Below, in pieces: positions 48,025 through 59,266 of a stretch of DNA of 64,000 bases. The position numbers were made by a program, and so were the translations under genes. Origin of the DNA: Mycoplasmataceae bacterium. Lineage in GTDB: Bacteria > Bacillota_I > Bacilli_A > Mycoplasmatales > Mycoplasmoidaceae. Under the pieces are notes generated by a model. The model was not told the origin of the DNA and made no database searches. It saw only the letters and a list, made by a program, of their open reading frames with translations. The DNA is taken from the NCBI GenBank assembly GCA_020024755.1, contig JAHHTH010000002.1:124001-188000 (forward strand). Direction: 5' to 3'. Numbering within the stretch: the stretch's first letter is position 1; every line of letters starts with the position of its first letter.

Positions 48025-50295
48025 ATGTGTGATAAAAAGTTAAAAATATTATTTTGATGTCTTACTGCGCTTTCAATAATAATCTTAGTTTTGCTAGGAT
48101 TGATATTTTATAGTATGGGTTACTTACCTTACCCTGAAAGAACTAGATTTGAAGATCTAACTCCTAAGATGATAGAACTTGGAGAAGGTTTTGCTTTAAT
48201 GACTTATCTACTTGGTGGTTTTGTTGCTATTCCTTGTTACATTGCTAGCCAAGTTTTAGTTTGTAGAATTATTTACTTATTATTTAATGAAAAAAGTTTA
48301 ACTAAGAAAAGAAATTATAATTGATGAGCTATCATTTTAACTATTCTCTCAATTACATTACCTTTTTTATTCTTTTGAATTTGAGCAATATTTATTTACT
48401 GTAAAAGAGAAAAGATATTTAGACATGTTCAAATTAAATCATTTGACGTAAAAAATAGAAGAAAATTAACTGTAGCATTCTTATCAACATTCGCAGTCTT
48501 CTATACTTCTCCTCTTGTTATTTATGGAGGCTATTTATCTTATCAACAAATTGGATATAAAAATTTTGATCAAAGAAAACAAGATTTAGAATGAAGTTAT
48601 ACACTTAGTGAAGATAAGCCTAATACTTTAGTTTTATATGCTGATAGATCACATGGAAGTTACATGTCTAAACTATTAACTATTGATTATATGCTATTTA
48701 ACAAAAACACAGGATTAATAAATCAAACAGGATATTCTTTTGCAGAATTATTCCCAGAGTTTACTTTTTATGTAAACACTTTATCTCAAGGTGCAGTTAC
48801 AAATGTTTCTAACCCTTCTATAAAAGGTTCTTGAAATTTCATTCCTGAATTAAAAAACTTCAATGTTGAAAATCCAGTAGCAAATATGAGAAACTCATCA
48901 ATGACAAATAGAGAATGATTCTTAGAGTCTTATGTTAGTTTATCAAGATTATTCAATAAATATAACTACAATAATCTTTCCTACTTAAACGACCCGTATT
49001 ATGAATCGCCTAAACCATATCAAAAGTGAAGTGACTCTACAAGAATGCAAAAAGATTTGCGTAAGGAATTGAATAGCAATACTATCAATGTGTTTGATGA
49101 AGATGAATCAATTGTATCTTTAGGATATTGACCATCTACAAACGAAAAAGATACATTCAATATTATTAACGAATTAGGTGCATCAAAAAACAAATTAAAA
49201 GAATTAAATACTAGCAATCAAATTTCTGAATTATATCCAGATGATATCAACACTAACAAAAAGTATGTTGATAATAGATTTGGAGCTAATGATATTTTAG
49301 ATGAAAATGGTAAGGAACATAATGTTAACTTAACAGTAGCAAATGATAGGCAAAGTTCTATGATATTCTTCCATAGTTATATTACTCATCAACCATATAT
49401 CTATCCTTCAGATCCTAACTACGTTTCAAAATATAATCCTAGTGGAGTAAACTTTGATAATCCTAATATCGGAAGTCAAGTATTATTGCCAAGTTTAGGT
49501 GAAAGTGCAATTACATCAAATTGATACTTTTTGCAAAAGCTAAAACAAATATTAATTTATTTAAAGAATTTACCTTATACTGGTCCTAATAGTGATGTGA
49601 TTAAAAATCAATATGATAATACAAATATTTACATTATCTCAGATCATGGACAACCTGTTTTTGATGCTAAAGATTCTATAGACAAAAAGATGATGAATTT
49701 TATTTATCAAAACAAATACATTAGCAAAGAAGAATATGATTCATATTTACATTTCCTTGAATTTGGAAGTGAATATTATAGATACAATAATATTTTCTTC
49801 AGAAAACCTAGAAAGTACAAATCATTAAATGAAAATAAATCAATTGATATTTCTAAACCACTTAAGAATTTATTTAATACATCAAAAATTGTAACTTTAT
49901 CAGATTTAGGACCTATTATTGAATCAGATTTAATGAAAGTAAAAGCAGATCAAGCAAATCAAACAAGCTTCAATTTCAATCCAAAAGATTCAATTTATAA
50001 TCCGGAAGGATATGAACAAGTAAACATAAAAAATAATTCAAAAGATACAAAATGAATTGACACTTTCTTTAAAGGTAATTTAGTTTTAGATCCATTAAAT
50101 GATGCTAATGAAGCTTTAATTAACAAAAGAACAATACCACTAATGTGAGCGGATTGAAGATATAATCCAAACGCAAAAAGATATATTACTAATGACTATA
50201 TAATGTTCTATGGTTCTAAAATAAATTGATCAACTACTAATATCATCGATAAATCAATTCTAAATACAAATTTTTATACTACAAAGAAATTTTAA
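48025..50295 (+). CDS. Membrane-anchored sulfatase/phosphoglycerol-transferase-like protein
   Basis: 756-residue protein with about four membrane helices in the first ~185 residues followed by an extracellular domain of ~560 residues, the layout of LtaS/OpgB-type alkaline-phosphatase-superfamily enzymes. NTLVLYADRSHGSYMSKLL (~205-225) occupies the place of the metal-ligand and nucleophile segment, and IYIISDHGQP (D540-H541-G542) is the conserved DHG metal-binding motif. Further on, SWRYNPNAKRYITNDY-like sequence is not diagnostic. The substrate may be a phosphoglycerol or phosphoethanolamine headgroup on membrane glycolipids (inference; no direct evidence). A TAAAAT box lies six bases before the ATG with no Shine-Dalgarno. 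TGA encodes Trp throughout. Fold: fairly sure; precise activity: unknown. Confidence 0.75.
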
Positions 50296-50336
50296 GATTT
50301 AAAAATAACTTTTTTACACATAGGAATTATATGTAA

Positions 50337-50342
50337 TATAAT
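50337..50342 (+). promoter_or_regulatory. -10 box of the scpA operon (leaderless)
   Basis: TGTAATATAAT: the TATAAT ends six bases (TAATTC) before the scpA ATG at 50349. No Shine-Dalgarno is present. Confidence 0.55.
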
Positions 50343-50348
50343 TAATTC

Positions 50349-51320
50349 ATGGAATCTAACACAAAAACTGATAATAATAGTAGTGAGTTTATATTAAATT
50401 TCAAGTTGGATACATTTGATGGTCCGCTTGATTTACTTGTTGAATTGATTAAAGAAAAGAAAATGGATATCTTAACTCTTGATATTGCAGAGTTAACTTT
50501 TCAATATTTAGAATTTGTAAATAAAAACTTAATCAATTTACCAATTGATGATATTTCAGAATATCTAGTTATGGCATCATACCTTACTGAACTTAAATCT
50601 AAAATGATTCTTCCACTATTAAATCCTGAAGCTAAGTATGATGAAACTGAATTAGAAATTGATAGACTAAGAAGACAATTATTTTTATACAAACAATATA
50701 AAGATTCTATTAATCAATTTAAATTCTTACAATCTCAAAGAGTTCAATACATTTCTAAACCATGTGACAATCTAGAAGAGTATGCTCCTGAATCAATTCC
50801 TGAAGCACCACTTCCTGATAGTGTGCCTCTTGAAAAATTAGTAAGAGCTTGACAAAAAGTTTTATTTAACTCAGCTGCTAAAATTGAGGATAAAGAATTT
50901 GTTATTAGTGTTTCAAATGTTAATCTAGAAGAAATAGAAGAGCAATTAACTAGTTATGTTAATGATGAAGAATTCCAAGAAACAGAATTAGCTGATTTCT
51001 TTACAATTTTCAGTTCTGATCACAAAGACCTTGAATACTTTTGTGCTGTATTTGTTTGTTGTTTAGTTTTATGTAGAAATGGATTTATTAAAATTAGACA
51101 AGATGACAATGGAGATATCTTTATCAGCAAAAACACAGATAAGATTAATGAATATGCTCATGAAGATGTAATGCAAGCAATCGAAACTAATAAAGAAATT
51201 GCTCAAATATTAGAACAAGAATTACAAGTAAGAACAGACATTCAAAGACCAATTAGAACAAGCAAGGATGAATCATCAAATCTAGATGCTGAAGACGATG
51301 AAGGAGAAGACAATGAGTAA
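50349..51320 (+). CDS. scpA: Condensin kleisin subunit ScpA
   Basis: 323-residue kleisin that, with SMC and ScpB, forms the condensin complex for chromosome organisation and segregation. The N-terminal block FKLDTFDGPLDLLVELIKEKKMDILTLDIAEL (~18-48) is diagnostic for ScpA, as is DISEYLVMASYLTELKSKMILP (~72-93). The C-terminal part has the winged-helix region; the tail (DAEDDEGEDNE) is acidic and longer than usual. The family is normally 240-270 residues, so this is somewhat long. The stop overlaps the scpB start by eight bases, and AAGGAG within the scpA tail serves scpB. The gene begins a scpA-scpB-glyS operon. Confidence 0.93.
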
Positions 51321-52299
51321 TGAAAAATTAAATGATGCTATTTTTGAAGATAATGACGCAGACACTTCAGGTGCAAAAGATAAAAAAGAAAACAAATTAG
51401 ATAAAGAAGTTTCTATGGATGATTTGTTTGACTTCAAACCAATTGGAACAGTTGGTAACGAAGATTCATTCATGAAATCTACTTTTGATAATTCAGAAAA
51501 GAAAGATACTCACAATAAACCTCAACTAACTAAGAAACAACAATTAGAAAGTATCTTAGATGCACCTAAAGATGAAACTTTTATTGATGAAACTAAGTTA
51601 AACCAAATTAGTCAACCTCAACCAACCCAAGAAACTTCTCCAATGAGACAACAAGTACTAAAACAAGATGAAGAAGTAGTTTTATTTAGTAATGAAAGTG
51701 AAGCAACTGATGATGAACCTATTGCTATTGATTACAATAAAACAAAATCATTAATTGAATCTGCAATGTATGTTTGCGGAAATGAAGGATTAAGTATTAC
51801 TGATCTTAAAAGATTAACTGGTGCATCATCTGGTGATATTAAAAAGATTATGAGAGATTGAACTACACAACTAGATAATGATCCTGCTAGAGGTATTTCA
51901 ATTAAGAATTATGGAGAAAGATATAAATTATTCTCTAAAGCTGAAAACAGAGAAGAATTATCTAGACTAATTACAATTAAATATCGTAACCCATTATCTT
52001 CTAAAGTAATGGAAACACTTGCAATCATTGCTTATAACCAACCGTGTACAAGAGCAATTATAGAAGATATTAGAGCAAAAGACCCAACAGCTACTATTCA
52101 AAAATTAATTGATTTAGGTTTAGTTTCAGAAGCTGGTAGAGCTGACACACCAGGTAGACCTTTACTTTATACAGTAACTCATAAGTTTTATGATATCTTT
52201 GGTATCAAGAATCTAAGTGAATTACCAAAAATTAATGTTGATCAACCATTTGAAGATAGCGATGTGTCATTCTTTGATACAACAAGATTTAATGACTAA
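51313..52299 (+). CDS. scpB: Condensin subunit ScpB with long acidic N-terminal extension
   Basis: 328-residue ScpB, which dimerises and binds the middle of ScpA in the SMC complex. The conserved winged-helix core starts at ~140 (KSLIESAMYVCGNEGLSITDLKRLTG) and includes METLAIIAYNQPCTRAIIEDIRAKDP and EAGRADTPGRPLLYTVTHKFYDIFG, the family hallmark. The family is usually ~190-200 residues; the extra ~140 residues at the N-terminus are Asp/Glu/Lys/Gln-rich and low in complexity, probably disordered. The ATG at 51313 is chosen because of AAGGAG (51301-51306) and the overlap with scpA; a start nine codons upstream has no Shine-Dalgarno. TGA is Trp in the core. Confidence 0.92.
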
Positions 52300-52310
52300 G
52301 GAGTTGGTAT

Positions 52311-53696
52311 ATGGCAAAGAAAGAATTTGAGCAAACAGAAATTGTAAACTATTTAAAGAACTATGGATTTGTTTATGCTAATTCAGAAATTTATAATGGG
52401 TTAGCTAATGCATGAGATTATGGTCCTTTAGGTTCACTATTAAAGAAAAACATTAAAGATTTATGATGAAGTAAATTCATTACTAAAAAAGCAAATATGG
52501 TTTCACTAGATTCTGCAATTATTTATAATTCCACTGTATGAAAAGCATCGGGACATTTAGATAACTTCTCAGATCCATTAATTGATTGTAAAGAATGTAA
52601 AGCTAGAATTCGTGCTGACAAATTAATTGAAGAGTTTGATTCATCTATTGAAGTAAATGAAAATGATTCAAATGAAGATTTAATTAAAATTATTAAAGAC
52701 AAAAAGATTTCTTGTCCTAAGTGTGGTGGACACAATTGAACTGATATTAGAAAATTTAATTTAATGTTTAAAACATATCAAGGTGTTGTTGAAGATGCAC
52801 TAAACACTCTTTATTTAAGACCAGAAACTGCACAAGGTATTTTTGTTAATTTCAAAAATATTGCAAGAACTTCAAGACAAAAAATTCCATTTGGTGTTGG
52901 ACAAATAGGTAAAGCATTTAGAAATGAAATTACACCAGGAAATTTTGTTTTTAGAACTAGAGAATTTGAACAAATGGAAATTGAATATTTTATTGAACAC
53001 AAAGATGCTAAACAAGTATTTGATCAATGAATCAAGGATGTAACTGAATATGTTACTGTAGATTGTGGTATTGACAAATCATTAATAAAAGAATATCAAC
53101 ATCCAAAAGAAAAATTGAGTCACTATTCTTCAATGACAACAGACTTACAATTTAAGTTCCCACATGGATGAAGTGAATTATGCGGAATTGCTCATAGAGG
53201 TAATTATGATTTAACTGTTCACTCAAAAACATCAGGAAAAGATTTAAGCTATTTAGATCCAACAACTAATGAAAGATATTTACCAGATGTAATTGAACCT
53301 TCTATTGGAGCAGATAGATTATTTTATGCAATCATTTGTAGTTCATATGACATCGAACAATTAGAAGGTGATGACACTCGTGAAATTTTAAGATTACCAA
53401 TTAAATTATGTCCATATAAGATTGCAGTTTTACCCCTTACAAATAAACTAAAGGATGAAGCTGAAAAGGTATTTAATAACATCATTGATAAGAATATTAG
53501 TTGTACTTATGATGCAGCTGGATCAATTGGTAAGAGATACCGTAGACAAGATGCTATTGGTACAATGTATTGTTTAACAGTAGACTTTGATACTTTAGAA
53601 AAAGGTACAGTTACAATTAGACATAGAGACACTATGCAACAAGAAACAATTAAATTAGATGATTTAAATAAATTTATTGTTGATAAATTAATGTAA
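52311..53696 (+). CDS. glyS: Glycyl-tRNA synthetase (dimeric type)
   Basis: 461-residue class II aminoacyl-tRNA synthetase of the alpha-2 type found in Mollicutes, Archaea and Eukarya. Features: EIVNYLKNYGFVYANSEIYNGLANAWDYGPLG at the N-terminus, SGHLDNFSDPLIDCKECKARIRAD with a Cys pair, a second pair CPKCGGH (zinc site), RPETAQGIFVNF and VGQIGKAFRNEITPGNFVFRTREFEQME (motif 2 region), IEPSIGADRL (motif 3 region), and a C-terminal anticodon-binding domain (PYKIAVLPL...GSIGKRYRRQDAIGT). AAGGAG precedes the ATG, 11 bases after the scpB stop, so it is the last gene of the operon. It should be glyQS-type; some annotations use the symbol glyS for this form. Confidence 0.95.
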
Positions 53697-53722
53697 TCTA
53701 AAACTTCTAAAAATATGAATCA

Positions 53723-53778
53723 CATTTTATATACTATGAAATTAATAATATTAATTTATGGTATATAAAATGTATAAT
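53723..53778 (+). promoter_or_regulatory. Long inverted repeat and -10 box upstream of gltX
   Basis: A ~25-base arm (53723-53747) pairs with 53748-53772 as an imperfect hairpin (CATTTTATATAC against GTATATAAAATG at its base). TATAAT (53773-53778) follows directly and is the likely -10 for gltX, so the inverted repeat covers the promoter. It may be a terminator for glyS, an operator, or both. No T-box features (stem I, AG bulge or T-box sequence) were seen. Confidence 0.5.
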
Positions 53779-53805
53779 TATTATGTCTAAAAAAGGAGAC
53801 AAAAT

Positions 53806-55251
53806 ATGAAAGTAAGAACTAGATACGCACCAAGTCCAACAGGATATTTCCACATCGGTGGAGCGAGAACAGCTTTATTTAATTACCTTTTTGCTAAAAG
53901 CCAAAATGGTGATTTTATTGTTCGTATTGAAGATACTGATGTTGAAAGAAATGTAGCAAATGGTGCTGAATCACAATTAGAAAATATTGATTGAATGAAA
54001 TTCTCTCCTGATGAATCACCATTTAAGCATGGAAAAGTTGGTCCTTACTTCCAAACTCAAAAATTAGAAAGATATAGAGAACTTGCAAATAAATTATTAG
54101 CTGAAGGTAAAGCTTATAGATGTTTTTGTTCTAAAGAAGAATTAGAAAATCAAAGAAAAATTGCAGAAGCTAACCACCAAACACCAAAGTACAACCGTAG
54201 ATGTTTACATATGAGTGAAATTGAAATTAAAGATAAATTAGATAAAGGTGTTGAATCTGTTATTAGATTAAAAATAGATTCAAATAGAGATTATGCATGA
54301 GATGATTTAATTAGAGGACCAATTTCAATTAATGGTGATGCATTAACAGATCCTGTAATTTTAAAATCTAATGGAATTGCAATGTATAACTTTGCCGTTG
54401 TAGTTGATGATTATGATATGGATATTACACATGTTCTTAGAGGTGAAGAACATATTTCAAATACACCATATCAAATTGCTATCAAAGAAGCTTTAGGATT
54501 TGATTCTAAAAATATTAGATATGGACACTTATCTATTATTACAAATGATGAAGGTAAAAAATTATCAAAGAGAGATACTAACTTAAAACAATTCATTTCA
54601 GATTACAGAGAAATGGGATATTTACCTGAAGCATTAGATAACTTCTTAGCTTTATTAGGGTGATCACCTAAAGATAATACTGAAATTATGACATTAGAAT
54701 TAATGGCTGCTAATTTCTCATTAGATGAAGTTTCTAAATCACCAGCTAAATTTGATGAAACTAAATTAGAATGATGTGGGAATGCTCACTTTAAATTGAT
54801 GGAAGAAAATAAGTATTTAGAATTTGTAAAACCATTTGTGAAAACTACAAATGAAATTTACAAAAAACATACTAAAGATGTTTTATTATTACTAAAACCT
54901 CAAATTTCATATGCTTCTCAAATTGATGGTTTAATTGAAGATCTATTTGGAAATGATAAGAAAATAGATGAAGCAACTAAAACAGAAATTAATAATTTAA
55001 AAGAACCATTAGCAAAAATTATGCCAATCTTATCTGATGAAGCAAATTTAAATATTAATTCAGAAGAAGATGCAAAAGCATTAATTAATAAGGTAAAAGA
55101 ACAAACTGGATTAAAAGGTAAAGAATTATTTATGCCAATTAGAATTTTAGCTACTACTAAAGTTCATGGTCCAGAACTTGCAAAGACTTTATTCTTGATG
55201 GGTAAAGAAAATATTATTAAAAATATTAAACACATTAAAGGTGAAATGTAA
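53806..55251 (+). CDS. gltX: Glutamyl-tRNA synthetase
   Basis: 481-residue class I synthetase that charges tRNA-Glu and, in organisms without GlnRS, also tRNA-Gln for amidation. RTRYAPSPTGYFHIGGARTAL contains the HIGH-type motif (HIGG, 16-19), FLFAKSQNGDFIVRIEDTD follows, the central part has VVDDYDMDITHVLRGEEHISNTPYQI, and GKKLSKRD (252-256) is the KMSKS-type motif. The C-terminal anticodon-binding region contains TGLKGKELFMPIRILATTKVHGPEL. Length is normal. GGAG lies at good spacing before the ATG. The stop overlaps the start of the following HD-domain gene (TAATG), so the two are translationally coupled. Confidence 0.96.
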
Positions 55252-56462
55252 TGCATAAATTCATTAAAGATCCAATTCATGGTGAAATTGAAATTCCAAA
55301 AGAATATGGATTCATTGCTGAATTAATTTCTTGTCGTGAAATGAAAAGATTGCAAAACCTGTACCAACTAGGCGAATGCTTTAATGTATTCCCTGGTGCA
55401 GTACACACAAGGATAAATCACTCTATAGGAGTTTATAACAACGCTAAAAGATTTATAAATTCAGTCAATAAAAACATTCCACTTGAAGATAGAAAAGTGA
55501 TTTTAGCTGCTGCTTTATTGCATGATTGTGGTCATGGTCCAAGAAGCCACTGTTTTGAAGGTTGAACAAAACATAACCACGAAAAGATGACTAATAAATT
55601 AATTAGTGATCCTTCAACTGAAATCAATAAAATTCTTAAAGCACATAATATAGATCCAGCTGCTGTATGTTCAATTATTGAACATAGTCATCCTATTCCC
55701 TTCTATTACCAAATTGTATCTAGTCAAGTAGATTCAGATAGAATAGATTACTTAGCAAGAGATAGTCATTTTACTGGTGCTCAGTATGGTAAGATTGATT
55801 CAGGAATGATTTTTCAATGAGTAGAAGTTATTAACAATAACTTAGTTTATGATATTAAAGCAGCAAGTGTGATTGAAGATTTATTATTTGCAAGAGCACA
55901 AATGTTTAAAACAGTATACGTAAACAAAAAAGTTATTTGTTATGAAATTTTATTAGGAAACATTTTCTTAAGATATAAAGAACTCGCTAAATCTGGTTTT
56001 AAATTTAAGAATAAATTAAATTTATATTATTTATTAGAACCATATTTAAGAGATGAAGAATGAGATATTGATACTTTTATTAACTTTGACGACAATACAT
56101 TAAACTTAATTATTAAATGTTGATCAGAAGAAGATGATGAAACATTACGATTTCTTTGCAAGAATTATATGGGTGTTAATTCATTTGTATGTGCAGCTGA
56201 ACCACCAAAAAACTACACTCACAAAGATGAAAAGTATATGTATGAAGAAGTTAGCTATAAATTTACATATTACAAAAAGGATGCAGAAAACACTGGAAGA
56301 TTTAAAAAGAACATGAAAGTAAGTCCTGAAAAGGAACAAATTCTTATTAAAACAGATAACGGTATATTTGAAATCTTTGATGTCCAAGAAGAACATTCAT
56401 TAATTAGTAAAGAAGCAACATTGGAATATAAGTTCTATTTTTACTATTCTAATCAAGATTAG
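55251..56462 (+). CDS. HD-domain phosphohydrolase
   Basis: 403-residue HD-superfamily metal-dependent phosphohydrolase, similar in layout to the bacterial dNTPase/YwfO-type proteins. The N-terminus KFIKDPIHGEIEIP is typical of that group. Metal ligands fit HTRINHSIG (His57), AALLHDCGHGPRSH (His91-Asp92) and DSDRIDYLARDS (Asp near 165). The C-terminal half is poorly conserved and ends in a Lys/Glu-rich region. It could hydrolyse dNTPs or a nucleotide second messenger; nothing in the sequence decides. Its start overlaps the gltX stop by one base, so it is co-translated with gltX. Its stop lies four bases from the stop of a converging glycosyltransferase, without a visible terminator. Confidence 0.85.
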
Positions 56463-56466
56463 TGCT

Positions 56467-57255
56467 TTACTTCTTGATATGCTTTAATGATTTTTTAATT
56501 CTTACATAAGGGGTATGAATTAACATATCATGTTTTAAACATCATCTAATTATTATCCAAGATTTTTTATACCCTCTTTTAAAATAGTTAGCTGATTTAT
56601 GGAAGTAGCTTAAGCCATGTTGGTTTGTGCTGTTATTTATATCTTTATTTTCTACTAAAGATTTATTTTGTCATGAACCCATACCATTATAATTAAAAAA
56701 AGAATCAGTTGCATATGGATCTATGTCAGTAGCATTCAAAAATAAAACATCATTTGTTTTAAATTTGCAACCAAAGTTTTTGTATGTGTAATTAGCTAGA
56801 ATTAATGGTCCAGTTTGAGTATTACACAATGTAGAGAAGTATTTATAAAAATCTAATATTTGTTCAAAGAAGTTATGATTTTTTGATGCTAAAATACCAT
56901 TTCACATCAAATGCCCACTTTCTCTAAATAATATAAGTTTGTTATCTTTATAAAGTTGTAAAAATTCATCAAATTTTTTCATATTAATTTTAGTAGCGGC
57001 ATCAATATAAATACCATCATTATTAGAAAGTTTTCATACTCTATACAAATCGCTACAGAAAGCAAATCTCTTTTTTTCATAGTTATTTTTATAGAATTTG
57101 AAATTATTTAATAAATATTCATGATCCTCTTTAGAGGGACCAATATTTAGTTTAATTTCATTATGATTTTTGAATAGTTTTTCAAACTTTTTAGTAATAT
57201 CAATTTTAGTATTATTATCGCCTAACCAAAAGACAAAAATATTTATGTATTTCAT
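56467..57255 (-). CDS. GT32-like (capsular polysaccharide type) glycosyltransferase
   Basis: 262-residue protein resembling the Gly_transf_sug/GT32 family. FAFCSDLYRVWKLSNNDGIYID (~68-89) matches the nucleotide-sugar-binding S-D-x-x-R...G-I-Y-x-D block. The usual second Asp of the DXD metal motif is Ala (IDAATK), which may weaken or remove activity. LFRESGHLMWNGILASKNH and GPLILANYTYKN are typical later blocks. No signal or membrane segment is seen, so it is cytoplasmic. It lies at the left end of a surface-glycan cluster, divergent from 57278-59266 with only 22 bases between the start codons. A TATAAT six bases before the ATG suggests a leaderless transcript. Confidence 0.75.
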
Positions 57256-57277
57256 GCATTAATTATATAATAGTTAT
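57256..57277. promoter_or_regulatory. Palindromic shared -10 box for two divergent genes
   Basis: The entire intergenic region is 22 bases. ATTATATAAT (57262-57271) is a palindrome that contains a TATAAT on each strand. Each ends exactly six bases before its own ATG (57255 minus, 57278 plus). Both -35 regions would lie inside the opposite coding sequence. Confidence 0.6.
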
Positions 57278-59266
57278 ATGGAAAACTCAATCAAAAAGAG
57301 TGAATCTTATTTCACAAAAAAACGTATCATTATATTTTCAATAATCACTATAATTTTTATTGCTTTTATTATACTTACCTCTAAATTTTTCTTTGATATT
57401 AACTTCAAGAAAATATATGATTTATTAGCTCAATCATACAAAAGTGGTAGTATGTTTTGATTGTGACTTTTCTTATTAATGCTTTTTCCAATATACAACT
57501 GATGATTTAGAATTGTTTTATATAAATATAAACTTAAGAAATGCCATATTTATGTTCAATGGTATGATTGAATTTGTTTTTGTTTTATTTCTTTCTTCAT
57601 TGCTAATATTACACCATTCCAATTTGGTGCAGAACCATACATCATATATTGACTAAAGAAAAAAGGAATATCATTAAAAGAAGCAACAGCAATGGTAGCT
57701 TCTTTAAGTGTAGTTAGTCCATTTGTTCAAGTTCTAATTACTTGACCTTCATTTTTTGTTTTATGTTCAGACTATGGTATTAATTCTGTAGATCCAGGAT
57801 GAGTTGGTTGTTTTTGATCTGTCTTTACAGGATTAATGTTTGATTTAATGGGAACAACTTTTACTTTGCTAATGAGTATAAGTAAAAAAGCGCACTACTA
57901 CTGAAATGTATTAATCAACAAAGTAAAAAAAATATTCAAGCTAAAATATAAAACTAATCAAGAAATCGAAAATGAATATGTTAAGAATGCTTCATTCAAA
58001 AAATTATTCTTAAAAGAAGTAAAAGATATCAAGTTTTTAATATTCACAATTCTAGGTAGTATAACTTGAAATGTTTTATATTACTGCACAATGATATTTG
58101 CATTCCATTTAACTGCTCCTAATGCTTGAATCAATGCAGCAGAACTATTTAACTATACAAATGTATCAACTACTGCAAATAACTTTATTCCAATTCCTGG
58201 TGCTGAAGGAACACTTCAAGCAGTGCTTAATATATTTATCATTAATTCAAAAACTACTACTATTTCAGTACCAGCTGAACAACTAAGTTCACTAACTACT
58301 AACACTGTATTTATTTGAAGAACGTTTACATTCTATATTGTTGCTATATTTGGTATTTTTGCCTTATTCGTTATTGTTTTCAAAGAATCTAGAAAAACTC
58401 TTGCAATCAAGAGAAAGACTAGAAAAGGAATTGCACAACACTCTTATACATTTGTGATAAGAAATATTAAAAAGACTTCAGATTTATTTATGACTATTAA
58501 CTCTATAAATCATGCTAATTATGATCAAGATAAAGTAGAAATAATTGTAATTAATGACTGCAATTTGAAAGACAGTATTAAGAAGAAATTAGATAAACTA
58601 GGAGTTAAAGTTTGTACAACAAAAAATAACAATTTATCAAAACAATTGAAACAATGCTTTGATAAAGATTTAATTAAAAATTGATATGTAAATATTATCA
58701 ATAGCGGTGAAGAAATTACTTATCATTTATTATGAGATTCTAATACAACTATGAAATCGTATGATTTATATAGTTATGCATACAGATTGATTAGTAATAG
58801 AAAGAAAAAATTAGAACCATTCTATTGTATCCATCATAAATACTTTAAAACTTTATCTCAAAAATCATCTCCATTCATTAACATTTCTGCAATGATGGTC
58901 GATAAAGATATATTATTAAATTCAATTAATAATACGTCTAAAATTTCAAATGACGTTGAATTGTATGGTGCATTAATCAAAAATAGCGAAACATTAAAAT
59001 ACTCTGAAAAACTATGAGGATATCCTAACAGAGATATTGATTTAAATTATTCTTTAAAATCATTCAAATGATTGATGGAAAATGATCTAGAACAATTAGC
59101 TATCAACTTAGCTGTTTCAAACAAGACGTTAAGAAATGAAATAATAAATTCAAAGCATATTTATAGAATAGCAAATAAACCAAACTTTAGTTCAATCAAA
59201 CCAGCAAAACGTTTAATTTATAAACGATTATTTAATAAACAATTAAAATCAATATTTATTTACTAA
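57278..59266 (+). CDS. YbhN/LPG-synthase-type membrane protein fused to GT2-like domain
   Basis: 662-residue protein. Residues 1-~385 contain about seven to eight membrane helices with features of the lysylphosphatidylglycerol-synthase transmembrane (UPF0104/YbhN) family: ITPFQFGAEPYIIYWLKKKGISLKEATAMV and FIPIPGAEGTLQAVLNI. After a basic hinge (ESRKTLAIKRKTRKG), residues ~390-662 look like a GT2-type nucleotide-sugar fold (YTFVIRNIKKTSDLFMTINSI...VEIIVINDCN), without a clear DXD. In related systems the transmembrane part moves or modifies a polyprenyl- or lipid-linked sugar, so a combined glycosyltransferase and flippase role in glycolipid or capsule assembly is plausible (inference). Its 3' end overlaps the converging gene by 11 bases (59256-59266). 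TATAAT lies six bases before the ATG. Confidence 0.7.

Noticed and set aside
53697..53805. T-box riboswitch upstream of gltX
   Set aside because: The region is only ~110 bases, extremely AT-rich and lacks the T-box consensus and specifier stem; only an inverted repeat is visible.
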